From assembly GCA_028554755.1 (NCBI GenBank), contig JAPTOF010000008.1:17465001-17529000 (forward strand): a stretch of 64,000 nt of DNA, read 5' to 3'. Numbering within the stretch: the first letter of the stretch is position 1; every line of letters starts with the position of its first letter. The notes beneath the pieces were generated by a model. That model ran no database searches and was not told the origin of the DNA. It saw nothing but the letters and a program-made list of their open reading frames with translations. The position numbers were made by a program, and so were the translations under genes. This DNA is from Cordia subcordata (taxonomy: Eukaryota > Streptophyta > Magnoliopsida > Boraginales > Cordiaceae). Of this stretch, positions 12,090 to 23,462 are shown piece after piece.

Positions 12090-12489
12090 TTAGGCTCACA
12101 CACAACATGCTTAGACTATGCAAGAATATTGTATTTGCATAAATATATTAGTCATCTTATGAGTGGCAAGATTAGGAAATCTTGTGTTGCATATACTTGT
12201 GGTTTTATGCTTGTATGTGCAGGTGATATAAAAGAAATCCCTTTGATGGTTCGTATGTATGCATAAATAGAGTTTCGTGTACAGTCAACAAAGCTTGGCT
12301 ATAGGCGATTTTATGTATAAAATATTTATGGTTATTGCTTTTAATTTCATTTAAAAGAAGCATAGGATGTTTTGATATCCTTGTAATGTTTCTTTATGAA
12401 GCTTGTATTAGCAATAGCAAAACATATTATTGTAATCTTTGAAGACCAAGGAGAAAAACAAAGAAAACAGCATAGAAGAATATTCTGCC

Positions 12490-12635
12490 AGGTAAGCAAG
12501 CCGGACAACCGACTGGACCTAACCGGTTGACTGGTAGGGAGTCCGGCTAGGTCGACTGGCTACTCCAGAGAGCAAAGATTCCTGAAGCAATTGGAATCGA
12601 TCGACCGGAACTTATTTGACGGTCGACCAGCTGAG
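12490..12635 (+). repeat. GC-rich palindromic module in copia leader
   Basis: Repeated CCGGNNGACCGG-type words around GTCGACTGGC and CTACTCCAGAGAGCA. The same wording appears in the G-family LTRs (14500-14700 and 50880-51010) and in the copia B leader (47240-47365). Confidence 0.75.
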
Positions 12636-13256
12636 GCAGAGAAAGCTACTATATATGCTATTTTTGTTGAAGATTGCAGGGAGCCATCAAAGAGGGATTC
12701 TAACATATTTTGGTGGATGTTTATAATGCATTGATATATGTTTTAACATATTTGCATTAGCATGATTGCCACCTAGAAATATGTCCACTCATTAGAATTT
12801 ATAAAATTCAGTCATATCCATGAATGGATTCTCAAAGATAGTTAAGTTTATGAGAATGGCTTAGACAAGATAATTATAATCGGCTATGTCTAAAGATGCC
12901 ATGAGATCTCATGACAACATTAAAAGAACTTAACTTGAGATTTACATATATATCAACCTAAGGGTCTATGCACCAAGATTTAGGTAAGAAATCTATTGTG
13001 ATATTGCAATGTTTTAGTAACACAAAGGGGATTTACAAAAATCCAAAATGTGTTTAGATCTAAAACAAAGCAAGAATATCAAAGGAAATCCTTAAGTTAA
13101 AATATTGAGTGGGACAGGGGACTGGAAATACCCCACAGCTTTCCATATCCGATTCACGTTATTGATAAATGTCATTAACTTCCCTAATGGAAGATGACAC
13201 TTTGTCTAGATTTAACAAGGGGAAACATAAAATGTTTATTCAAAAAGTTGTTAGTA

Positions 13257-13571
13257 AGATCGGCCATCCCATCAGTGGAGTTCTTCACTAAAGATCACCT
13301 GACGCAACATTGATTAAAGTCACTACCCTATCGGAGGGCTTAAATCAAGAATGTTACGGGGAATAAACATAAGGAATGGGTATACACTTAACTTAAATGG
13401 TAGGTTCGGCTATCCTATCGATAGAGTTCGCTACCAGATTTAAGAAGCCAAACAAAACAGTGATTGAATTATTCAATTAGATTATATCCAGGCAATTGTT
13501 AATTCAAATAAGTGGTGGCACTTAACTTAACATTCATAAGTTCGGCCATCCCATCGGTGGAGTTCTTATGA
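13257..13571 (+). ncRNA. Repeated hairpin motifs in the copia A leader
   Basis: Four units: about 13257-13288, 13321-13341, 13404-13435 and 13540-13571. The best ones read CCATC-CCATC-GGTGG and CTATC-CTATC-GATAG, each after GTTCGGC or GATCGGC and before GAGTTC; the second unit is a looser CCCT...AGGG hairpin. The stem bases change together between units while pairing is kept, which suggests an RNA structure. The function is unknown; packaging or dimerisation is an inference from position. Confidence 0.55.
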
Positions 13572-14202
13572 GGACATTGAGACACTGTTACATCGAGTAG
13601 TTTAAAGGGTTGATCTACTCAAAGGCAAATGATGTAAAAAGTACTCATGTTTTATTTCCAAAGACATCATACATATTATACATGCATCAATTCTATACTC
13701 ATAAATTAATTATGATTATATTGTTGTATCTAGAAAAATGTCTTCGTTCAGTCCACTAACTACAATTCTCAAATAGCACAAGCTCACTGGACCGAATTTT
13801 GTGGACTGGGAACGAAACTTGGACATAGTACTCATTGCAGAAGAGTACAAGTATGTCCTAACAACTCCTTGTCCTATTGTGAGGGCTAACTCTTCTGAAG
13901 CCCAGAAAGATGCTGAGGCAAAATGGCAGAAAGCCAATAGTATGGCCAAGTGCTATATGATAGCTTCTATGTTAGATATTTTGCAGAGCAAGCATCATTA
14001 TATGGAAACTGCAAAAGAAATCATGACCTCACTATCTCGTATGTTTGCTGATAAGAGCAGGCCTGCAAGGCAAGGTGCTCTTAGAGAAATTATGAATCAA
14101 AGGATGGCAAAAGGAGCATCTGTCAGGGAGCATATGCTCAAAATGACGGATTGCTTTAATACTGCCTAGATCCTAGGAGCAAACATAGATGAACAGTCAA
14201 AG

Positions 14203-14207
14203 GTAGA
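14203..14207. repeat. Target-site duplication GTAGA of the nested solo LTR
   Basis: GTAGA at 14203-14207 and 16101-16105. Removing the LTR and one copy restores the gag reading SKV-DMIL exactly as in copia B. Confidence 0.93.
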
Positions 14208-16100
14208 TGATGTGTTGTGATTTTGTGTGTGTTTGCATTGTCATTTACTTATATTTTAGAGGTGTTGAGTGCTCATAATGATGTATTAGTGTAGTGCTTT
14301 TGATAGGAATAGGCTTAAGCATGAACAAATGTGCATATTGAGTTTAAGAGATAAATTGCTACACTAATTGTTTGTTTTCAATGATTTAGGTGAACTTTGG
14401 GTTAAGATCAAGATTGGACGATGAAAGCTGATGAAGATGGGAAATGCATGGGCCTAAGAGAGAAGACCAAAGGCCGAAAAGATAAAGAATAGAGGAATAA
14501 AGTCGGCCGGACGACCAAGGAAGAAGAGCCGATCGACCGGCTAGGTCGACCGGCCACTCCAGAGAGGTGCCAAAAACAGCCGGACGACCCCCCTTTCAGA
14601 GCCGGTCGACCGGCCACTCCAGAGAGCATCATTAAAAAGCCGGTCAAGTACTCCAGAGGCCGGTCAACCTAGACGGTCAACCGGCAATTTGCTGAGAACC
14701 TATAAATAGGGCTCGATTCTGCAGAAAAAAAGGGGAGAACTTTTGAGGGATTAACACACACTTCTCACCAAGAATTCTCACGCACTTAACCCTATATTTC
14801 AACCGCCTCACGCACACTTTTCACACAATTCTCACTAAGAACCAAGCTTGATTTGGAGGGTTCAAACATTTTGGGAATCAAGTTTGCTCAAAAGCTTTGT
14901 ACAAGATTAGCTAGGATGAAAGGAAAGCTTCATTATCTCTCTTTCATTCTATTTTCTATTATGATTGAGTAGACTTGTGTAGGGTGATTTAACTTATGTA
15001 ATGGGTTAATTATATACTCTTATGATATGGGATATGATGGCTGAATATATACATGTTTCGAATTGTCTTGTTTAAATGGGTATTTTCTCATTCATGTCTA
15101 AGTGTTTGATAAAATGCCTAGATGAATAACATGTGTATAAATTGAAGTTTGTTTGTTACTAAACACATCTAATCCATGTTATAATCATGTCTATGTGTTT
15201 ATATGTGGATGCTATGAAGTGGGTAATGCTTTTATTCATGTCTATATGTATATTTGCATGCCTAGTAACGAGCATAACTTCAATATCGCATACGTGTTGG
15301 TTGTTAATTATTTCTAATGGTGTGAACTGAACATGACGATGTTTGGTAGTTGAATAGGTTCCATTATTCATGCGCACCTTGGCCTTGAACATGTATGAAC
15401 GTACTAGCAAGTCAAATCCTGCTGTAGTGACCTTAGAATGACGAAGTATAACTTAGGGCTAGTCTAGGCCGAGTCTCCTTTGGCTTTAAATCCAGCCAAT
15501 AGGTTTTCGGATAGGTTTAGTCGACCTTAGCAACACTAGGTCTTGGCTTTAAATCCAGCCAAAGGTTTAGGTACTAAGGCAGGTTCATTCTAAGCCACCT
15601 AGGAAGTTAGTTAGTCACTCTTGAGGCCCTAGGTCATAAGGACCACGCCGTAGCTCTAGGAGGCGCCGCCTAGGGACGGACCCGCACCGACTCCTAGGGG
15701 GAAATTAGGACACTAACTAGCAACCTAGTTAAGAGCACTCGTGATAGTTAGCCATTATCCCTTAATCCCATAGCATTTGAGTATAGAATTATCCATTCAT
15801 AAGTCAAAGTCACCCTAATCCCTTCTCAAGTGTTAGTTCCCTCTTGACCAACTTGTGTTCCCATTTTTTATATTCATAGTTTAGTCTTATTTCCTTCACC
15901 TAGAGCTCCCGATAATCCAAAACCCTAAAAATATGTCTAGTTTAGATCTTTCTTTTTGGCACTTTCTAGAACACCAAGCATAGAATTCACTCACATTATT
16001 CACGCCTCCCTGTGGTTCGACACCCGCACTTGTATACACTATATTGCATGATCCGTACGCTTGCGGGTCTTTTAGAGCTTGTTCTCGAAAGACGACACCA
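14208..16100 (+). mobile_element. Solo LTR of the G family inside copia A gag, TSD GTAGA
   Basis: 1893 bp, starting TGATGTGTTG and ending GACGACACCA. A TATA box (TATAAATAGG) lies at 14701, immediately after a GC-rich palindromic module at 14500-14695. Further on it carries the G-family block with 'CTAGGGACGGACCCGC' and a GCTTGCGGGTCTTTTAG-like end region. No internal sequence remains, which implies LTR-LTR recombination after insertion. Among the fragments here it is the best-preserved single LTR. Confidence 0.92.
14500..14695 (+). promoter_or_regulatory. GC-rich palindromic module upstream of the LTR TATA box
   Basis: Several copies of (A/G)GCCGGTCGACCGGCCACT and CTCCAGAGAG within 200 bp just before TATAAATAGG. 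GCCGGTCGACCGGC is a perfect 14-bp palindrome. Position in U3 directly before the TATA box suggests promoter elements; this is inference. Confidence 0.6.
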
Positions 16101-16449
16101 GTAGACATGATTTTGGAGACTCTACCATCATCCTATACTCAGTTCAAGCTTAATTATAATATGAGCAAGATGAACATGGATATGACAGAATTAATGAAAG
16201 AGCTCCTAGCTGTAAAAGCCATAATGAAAAATAAAGGCCACATAAATATGGTTCAAGCATCCACTTCTGGACTTAACCTGAAAGGGAGAAATTCAAAGAA
16301 AAGGGGAGGCAAAAACGTGGTCAAGGGAAAAAGAAGAGAAATGGTGAGCAGCCCAGGCAGTTAACAGGTGAAAAGCCCAAGGGAAATTGCTTTAAATGTG
16401 GCCTAAAAGAACACTGGAAAAAGGATTGCCCAAAGTACTTCGCACGAGG

Positions 16450-17977
16450 CTAGATAGGTACACCTCTTTTGTCCTACATTGAAACTTGCTTAGTGGTTGA
16501 TTCTTCCGATTCTTGGATTGTAGACTTAGGAGCCACTAACCATATTGGCAACTCTTTGCATTGGTTTCAGGGAATAAAGGAACTAGCTAAAGGGGAGTTT
16601 GCTCTGAGAATGGGTAATGGAGCAAAAGTATGGGCTGCTATAGTGGGAGGAATATGCTTAAATTTTCCATGTAATAGGAAGTTATTTTTGAACAACGTTT
16701 ATTATGTTCCGGATGTATGTAAAAACCTTATTTCTGTTTCACAATTAATATTAGATGGTTTTTGCATTAATTTCCATTCTGGTGTTAATATCAGTAGAAA
16801 TGGAAATATTATTTGTTCCGGTAGCATGCATGATAACTTGTTCTATATAAAACCTATTACAAACTCACTGCATAATATAGAACAAACTAATTCCCAAAAA
16901 AGGAACTTTTCTTTGACCAATGATACTTATCTTTGGCACCTACGCTTAGGACATATCAGTCTAAAGCGGATTCGGAGATTAGTCGAGGATGGGCATCTTA
17001 GCTCATTAGATCTCGAATATCTACCTCCGTGTGAATCTTGTCTCAAAGGAAAGATGACTAAACGATCATTTTCTTCTAAAGAAGAAAGGGCCAAAGTAGT
17101 ATTGGAATTGGTTCACACTGATGTGTGTGGTCCTATGAGCAAACCAGCACGAGGAGGTTATGAGTATTTCATTACTTTTACTGATGATTACTCTAGGTAT
17201 GGATATGTATATCTAATGTCCCGCAAGTCTGAATCCTTTGAAAAATTCAAAGAGTACAAAGCTGAGGCAGAGCGGAAATTAGATAAATATATCAAAGCCC
17301 TTCGGTCTGATCGAGGTGGCGAATACGTCTCGGGTGAGTTCAAAGACTATCTTACTCAAGAAGGAATAATGTCTCAGTTGACTGCACCGGGGACTCCTCA
17401 GCAAAATGGTGTAGCAGAGAGAAGAAATTGTACCCTATTAGATATGGTTAGGTCACTGATGAGTCATGCATCATTACGTTTATCTTTTTGGGGGTTTTTC
17501 CTTGAAACAGCAGCATACATCTTGAACTTAGTACCATCTAAATCAGTACCTAGGACACCTCAAGAAATGTAGACTGGGCGTAAGCCTAGTTTAAATCATC
17601 TCCACATTTGGGGTTGTCCAGCTTATGTACTTAATAGTAATGCTTCAAAATTGGAACCAAGATCCGAGGTATGCTATTTCATTGGATATCTTAAGGGAAC
17701 TAGAGGTGGGATCTTTTATAATCCTAAGGAGCAAAAGGTGTTTATAAGCACCCATGCTAGATACTTAGAGAATGATGAAATGGTCCAGAAAACACCAGAT
17801 TCTGAAGTTGTTCTAGATGAGATTTCACAAGAATCTATAGTAACACTTGTGGTAACGGTGAATGGAAAAGAACAGCATATTACACCTAATATATCGGAGC
17901 ATCGTTGTAGTAGGAGGATATCCAGGCCTCCTGATATATACTATGGAGAGTCCTTTCAGACTTCTTCAAAGAATTAG
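16450..17977 (+). pseudogene. Copia A protease and integrase
   Basis: The protease signature reads WIVDLGATNHIGN, where the active D-S-G has become D-L-G, so the catalytic triplet is changed; copia B keeps DSGATNHIC. Integrase follows: the H-x-H...C-x2-C zinc region (LRLGHISLKRI...CESCLKG) at about 16940-17050; catalytic residues in HTDVCGP (Asp, 17120), SDRGGEY (Asp, about 17309) and NGVAERRN (Glu, 17416). A TAG at 17570 replaces a Trp codon kept in B. The C-terminal segment runs WGCPAYVLN to SRRISRPP, then stops at 17975. Confidence 0.9.
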
Positions 17978-19518
17978 GTGGTGGATCCCACAAGTTATGA
18001 TGAAGCAGTTTCTAACATAGATGCCGACCAATGGCATAAGGCAATGGATTCAGAGTTAGAATCGATGTATTCTAACAAAGTCTGGGATCTTGTAGTTGCA
18101 CCTGAAGGGGTAAAACCTATAGGGTGCAAATGGTTCTACAAGAGAAAAAGAGGAGTTGATGGAAAAGTTGAAACCTTTAAAGCAAGGTTGGTGGCAAAAG
18201 TTTATACTCAGAAAGAAGGGATTGATTATGATAAAACTTTCTTGCCAGTAGCCATGCTTAAGAGATATAGCAAATGGACGTCAAGACAGCCTTTCTTAAT
18301 GGAGAAATTGACGAGACTATTTACATGACGCAACCAGATGAATACATTGCTAAAGGCCAAAAACATATGGTTTATAAATTAAAAAAGTCCATTTATGGAT
18401 TAAAACAGGCATCTAGAGCATGGAAGGTCAAATTTGATCCGGCAATTAAATCTTATGGTTTTGATCAAAATATTGATGAACCTTGCGTGTATAAAAGGCG
18501 TAATGGAAATGCTGTAGCTTTTTTGGTTTTGTATGTGGATGATATCCTACTAATTGGAAATAATGTGGGGATGCTATCATCCATAAAGGTTTGGCTTTCT
18601 ACTCAATTTCAAATGAAAGATTTAGGAGAAGCTAGTTATGTTCTAGGCATCAAGCTTATGCGAGATCGTAAGAACAGAAGGCTAGCCCTATCTCAAGCTT
18701 CATTTATTGAGAAGATATTAGTCAGGTTTAACATGCAAAACTCTAAGAAGGCCTTGTTACCTTCTAGACATGGAGTTTATCTATCTCGGGATCAATGTCC
18801 TAAAACACCTGAGGAGATAGAGAGCATGATGCGAGTTCCTTATGCTTCAGTAGTTGAAAGCCTCATGTATGCCATGTTATGTACTAGACCAAATATCTGC
18901 TTTGCTGTTGGCATGGTTAGTAGATATCAGTCAAACCCTAGACCGGCACATTGGATTGCGGTTAAGCATATATTCAAATTCCCGCAAGGAACTAAGGATC
19001 ATGTGCTGGAATTCCATGCAGATAATATGACGCCGTTAGCCTATACAGACTCGGATTTCCAGTCTGACAGAGATTCCAGGAAGTCTACTTTTGGATATGT
19101 TTTCACTCTGTCAGAAGGAGCTATTTCATGGAGAAGTGTGAAGCAAAATTGTATTGCTGACTCTACCATGGAGGCCGAGTATGTAGCAGCTTCTGAGGCT
19201 GTGAAGGAGGCAGTAGGGCTAAGAAAGTTCCTGTTAGACCTAGAAGTTGTGCCGACAGCTCACATGCCAATAATGTTGTATTGCGACAACAACGGTGTTG
19301 TTTCACAGTGTAAAGAGCCCAGGAATCACAAAAAGGGCAAACACATTGAAATAAAATATCATTTGATCCGTGAGTTTTTCCAGAGAGGAGATGCAATAGT
19401 TGAAAAGATAGCTTCAGCAGAAAACTTGGCAGACCCATTAACAAATACTCTTCCAGAGAAAATTTTCATCACACATTTTGAGTCCATGGGTATTAGGTTG
19501 TGCAGAAGTGATCTTTAG
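17978..19518 (+). pseudogene. Copia A reverse transcriptase and RNase H
   Basis: The reverse transcriptase has WKARLVAK-like KARLVAK, DVKTAFLNGE, YGLKQASRAW and the catalytic YVDD (18532-18543) in LVLYVDDILLIGN. RNase H includes AYTDSDF, SGYVF-like FGYVF and STMEAEYVA. Relative to B, about 45 bases are missing near 18262-18268 (after VAMLK), which shifts the frame between the first and second parts. The C-terminal end matches B to its last ten or so codons. The polyprotein ends about 15 bases before the 3' LTR. Confidence 0.92.
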
Positions 19519-19532
19519 TGCAAGTGGGAGAT
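19518..19532 (+). other. Polypurine tract of copia A
   Basis: AGTGCAAGTGGGAGA directly before the 3' LTR start; the same sequence is used in copia B. Confidence 0.88.
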
Positions 19533-21333
19533 TGTTAGGATTAGTATGCCCTAAAGCTCACTTGTACATGACATTTTTGGATGTTAAACAATGTATAATC
19601 AATTTTATTATATGGCATTATGAGTTTCTTACTTATTATCTCTGTTATGTTTTACTGATGCATGTGTAAAGGCCCCTTGACTTGAACTAATGACTTCGGT
19701 GCACAGTAAGGCTACACGTACAGTAGGTCCAAGTCTAGATTTAGTCACGTCATAAATTGAGTCCATAACTGAATTGTAGTGTTAGGCATTCTATCGGGAT
19801 AAGGTTATATTGAGCAAGTCTCCTCGTTGAGGGTGATCTACCTAGGTCATTGGAGGATTTTTCGGATTTGTCTCGATAGTACGTGTGTCACGTATTGGAC
19901 AGGACCATTATGAGTATGTTTTCTAGAGACGTGCTATCAAAGAAAGAAAACAAGATACTCACTGCTACTAAATGATCATTGCTCTTAATCTTGAGCATAT
20001 GTGGATGAACTAATGAAGTTAGGGTTTGGTACTTTGATTCATTGTTGGTGAGATCTTACTTTATTAGGATCAATAGCCTTGTGCATTGAGTACTAAGTTC
20101 TAATTAATTGAAACATGCATATGTAAAATGGAATCTATGTGCCCCCTTGGGATTGTCCAAATTTATCATCCGAATCTAAATCTAGTGATACTACCTTTAC
20201 AGGCGTGTCGGTCATATGGCTTGAGGGTCGCTCCTGAGATCAAGAGATTCCATGACCAAGGATGGTTGGCAATAGGACAAGAAACCCACGAAAAAAGATA
20301 CAGCTAAGGAGGTGATAGTACACAGGCCAAAGGACCGGTCTTAGCTGTAGGCATACATAGAGGGTCATTATGGTCGGTTCTTTAGTAGGTCAAAGACAAA
20401 GTTCACATTCTTTTGTGATAAGCTTCTGGATAATAGCAATTATTCTTGGAGTGCAACTTTGATCTTATGGTGGAATAGATCGGAGTTAAAAAATAATTAT
20501 TATGTCGCTTAAATCGAGTAAGGACATTTTTAATTATTTTCGGAAGCCAAGGTTAATTGTGTCTTCTTGGTCCCTTCCCTAGTTGAAATGACTTTGAGAG
20601 AGTAATCTTGAAAGAGCAAATTCTATAATGTGGTAGTAGCCTTATTGGGCCAAAGCTTGGAATTGGGTTTGGTCTTTCTTTAGAGTCCAAGATAACCTAA
20701 TTGGGCTAGGATGATTTCCTATTGGGCTTGGGCCTCCACATGGGTTATCGACTATGTATTGGGCTTGGATTGTGGGCTTGGCCCAATCTTCCATGACATG
20801 TGGCAAACTTTTACTACTAGGAAAAAGTTTCCCACATGGAAATTTTGCAAGGTTTAGGTGCCAAACTTTTTCTATAAATAGGCAAGACCTTAAACCATTT
20901 CATGTATCCAAAATTTTGTAGTTGATCTCTTCCATTTTGGCAACAGAATACTACAACACATAGTACACACTTACTGTGTGATTTTTGCTCTAGTTTTTTA
21001 AGAGCATATTACTTTGCTTCTTCCCACACAAGAGGCTATTCTCTCAAGATAAGTCCTAGGGAGTTGCTTATTGAGACACCCTTATAGTAAATTTTTGGTG
21101 GCCTTGTTCGTGAATAGGAACAAAGCTTGTGACGGTTTTAGCTTCATCAAAGGCCCCACGCTTCAAGAGGTTAGCTTTACATATTTTTGCAAGTACTAGT
21201 TATATTCTATATGTTCTTAAGCATGTTCTTGTGTGTATTATGTGGTTATTTCATTTTCCTAGCATATTTTCTTGATAGAATTTTTGAAAATATAGACTAG
21301 GATACACTACACTTAATAATATCGATTCCTACA
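19533..21333 (+). repeat. 3' LTR of copia A
   Basis: 1801 bp, TGTTAGG...CCTACA, partner of the LTR at 10255-12075. TATA box at about 20873. The 3' copy has a short deletion near 21050 relative to the 5' copy. Confidence 0.95.
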
Positions 21334-21338
21334 ATTTA

Positions 21339-21913
21339 GGCATAGAGTAGTTTACAGCTATGTCACTTCATAAATTACTTGCACATGTCAAAAGTTTGAA
21401 GAAATGGGTGTGTTGTGCAAGCATAGCCTAAGAATTTTGCACACCAAATATGTGCAAACAATACCATCTACTTACATTTTAAAGAGATGGACAAAAAATG
21501 TCAAATCTTTTGAATCAATACAACAAGACAACACTTGCATGAGTGCTACGAGCAATATAAATTCAACTATTTCTTGTTTTGTATGGAGGCTCCAAATGAA
21601 AGGAAAGTTCGACAAGTTGATAAATTCAAGTAAAGACAATCTCAAAGCTAGACAAGTATGTGAAGATCAATTCTAAATGATGACAATTTTAGTTCAAGAA
21701 GTAATTGGATCCATATAACTGCAAATCACAGATGGCAACGAAGACTATACAGCCTCTACCATACAAGATCCAAGTGTTTCCAAGAAGAGAGGAGAGAGAA
21801 ATGAGAGGAAAAAGAACATATCTGAGAAGAAGTGCAACCAAGCTAAAGCAAGAAAACAAAGACAAACCAAGTCTCAATCACTCAGCGAAGGTGAAACACA
21901 TTCATTAGCAGAG
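21339..21913 (+). pseudogene. FAR1-like exon with SWIM zinc finger, continuing after copia A
   Basis: The frame CTCQKFEEMGVLCKH at about 21380-21424 is a SWIM finger (C-x-C, C-x-H), followed by YILKRWTKN, the usual FAR1 continuation. After a stop near 21674 another frame encodes a lysine/arginine-rich tail, with QDPSVSKKRGERNERKK in it, up to the donor GAG/GTATAT at 21914. Confidence 0.82.
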
Positions 21914-22039
21914 GTATATACTTTACTATACTCTTACTGAACGAGTAGTGTATGCATATTGGACAATCAATGGCAGCATACTGAACAAACATATATTCCT
22001 AAATTGCTACTAACAAAATAATCTTTTTGTTCCTTGCAG

Positions 22040-22231
22040 GCAGTAACTGATCAAATAGTTGACCAACGTATTTTCCTCCATGCCAATACCATTGATCACA
22101 CTTTTGTTATTCAAAATCAACCTCCTCTTCCCCACGAGCTTCAGAGAATAGAGAATATATATGCAAATGGCCAACTAGTTGCACTTCCAAGCCCATGTCA
22201 AAATGTCATGAAGAGAAATTTTTTCGTTTGA
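22040..22231 (+). pseudogene. Last exon of the FAR1-like gene
   Basis: The acceptor TCCTTGCAG precedes a frame of 63 codons (AVTDQIVDQRIFLHANTI...) ending in TGA at 22229-22231. The intron before it (21914-22039) again holds the CTGAACAAAC motif. The C-terminal region is not conserved enough to name. Confidence 0.5.
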
Positions 22232-23023
22232 CTTTGTCATTCATTTATCAAATTGTATAAACAGTGAAATTATTACACTTGATTATTACTATTTATTCAG
22301 TTAGTTAATACTCTTTGTTTAATACATTAGAACTATTTGTCCAGTAAACACTTTAATACGCCTAATATGGCCTTTTTTTGCACATGGAATAAAAGTAAAA
22401 GATTATTTTTTATTATATTCTTTTTTATTTTATTGTTTTTATTCCATTTTGTTCTATTCTACTTTCTCAAAAAACAAACTTAGACACAAAATAAAACGTT
22501 ACTTCATTCTTCAATTCTCAAAAATTAGGACACTTTGGATAGAGAAAATAAAACAATTACTTAAAATTAGCTTTCAATAGCATTCAACATCTATAAATTT
22601 GATACCTCAAAATCTAGAAAACAATTTTAACTGTTAATTAAAATACATGAAAAATGTACATCTTAACAATTTTTTCTTTTGAGCATCATATACAATACAT
22701 GTCATAAGACCTCTATAAACTTATAACATGTCTCTTAATTTCAATAAATTAATAATCGTAAGATAAAGTGATTTCAAAATAGACAACCAAAAATAGTAAA
22801 CAAATATAATGTACTAAAATACTGAACAAACAGTAACAGTATATTGAATAAACAATAATAACCTACTAAACAAACAAAAATTCTAATTTCTTTCACTACT
22901 AATCCACTGAACCTATATTACCAATCAACTAAATAAGCACTACTAAAACACCAAACAAACTATCAGTACTTAAGCAAACTGTAATAACCATTTGCATTCA
23001 CCAAAATTCCTACCTAAACACAT
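22232..23023. other. Spacer between two convergent genes; AT-rich, motif array
   Basis: No gene seen. 22270-22370 carries the motif inverted (ATTTGTCCAGTAAAC), while 22800-23000 carries it on the + strand (ACTGAACAAAC, ACTAAACAAAC). Both transcripts would end in this spacer. Confidence 0.55.
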
Positions 23024-23412
23024 CTACTTAATATTCAACCCACAATTGCCAGCAATATCATCAGAAGAACATTGAGTCAAGTTAATTGTTAGAAAAGCAA
23101 ACTCTTGATCAGTCTCTTCCACTTCTCCCTGAACCCTTTCTTTCTCTTCCTCACCCTCTTGCATTGGTGGTTTTTGCTCTTTTTGCTTTTCTTTGTCTTT
23201 CTTCTTTTGCTCTCTTGCATTTTTTTTTTCCATTTCTTCTTGTTTCTTGCATTTCTTGTTTGTTTCTTCTTCAGCGGCAAATTCATCAAGCAAAGAACAA
23301 TGATCTTTGGCGACCTTTTCAACAAGACCATCAAAGGCATTATCATCATGCATTAAAAAATCCAAGCTATCAAGCCCTTGAACTCCTCCATATTGTACAA
23401 AAAAAAATGTAA
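23024..23412 (-). pseudogene. Ulp1-like gene, C-terminal exon
   Basis: It encodes DSLDFLMHDDNAFDGLVEKV, then a strongly charged KKKDKEKQKEQK stretch, and ends GNCGLNIK before a stop at 23024. Charged tails of this kind are common in Ulp1-like MULE proteins but give no enzymatic information. Confidence 0.55.
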
Positions 23413-23462
23413 CTAATAAATAAAACATTCTCATATCACAAAACTTAAAAAATAAAATTATT

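Larger units (their letters stand above)
12090..13737 (+). other. Untranslated leader of copia A
   Basis: 1.65 kb without a protein frame. It holds two structured blocks: a GC-rich palindromic stretch (12490-12635) and a series of short repeated hairpins (13257-13571). Both occur in the leader of copia B. Leaders of LTR elements usually carry packaging and dimerisation signals. Confidence 0.7.
13738..16449 (+). pseudogene. Copia A gag (capsid and nucleocapsid), interrupted
   Basis: The start MSSFSPL at 13738 is shared with copia B. The capsid-like part includes HKLTGPNFVDWERNLD and extends to 14202, where a solo LTR is inserted; it resumes at 16106 with MILETLPSSY. The nucleocapsid zinc knuckle C-x2-C-x4-H-x4-C (CFKCGLKEHWKKDC) is at about 16390-16431. 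Stops: TAG at codon 13, where B has GAG, and TAG just before ILGAN, again where B has GAG. A frameshift near 16310 separates the lysine-rich linker from the knuckle. Confidence 0.88.
10255..21333 (+). mobile_element. Ty1/copia LTR retrotransposon A, TSD ATTTA
   Basis: An 11.1-kb element including a nested solo LTR at 14208-16100; about 9.2 kb without it. It has two LTRs (TGTTAGGATTAG...GATCCTACA), a primer site, a 1.65-kb leader, gag, and pol in the copia order protease-integrase-reverse transcriptase-RNase H, then a polypurine tract. It is inserted in an exon of the FAR1-like gene. The coding region carries several stops and a deletion, so it cannot make a functional polyprotein. It is close kin to element B at 40323-49673. 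Confidence 0.95.
5825..22231 (+). pseudogene. FAR1/FHY3-type MULE transposase, broken and split by insertions
   Basis: In plants the family includes Mutator-like transposases and the domesticated FAR1/FHY3 light-signalling regulators. Parts in order: possible first exon at 5825-5915 (weak); FAR1 DNA-binding region (8433-8760); MULE catalytic core (8990-9548); C-terminal helical part (9809-10254); SWIM zinc finger (about 21380-21424, C-x-C then C-x-H); a basic tail (to 21913); and a last exon at 22040-22231. Introns have normal GT...AG ends. Lesions: TGA at about 8660 within the DNA-binding region; a one-base frameshift in a T run near 9000; a stop at about 9497; several later stops. Copia A was inserted at 10255 and a solo LTR at 6353. 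Position inside a transposon and the decay favour a dead transposase over a domesticated regulator. Confidence 0.8.

Noticed and set aside
19163..19444. Minus-strand frame opposite copia A RNase H
   Set aside because: A shadow of the real coding strand; the same shadow appears opposite copia B.
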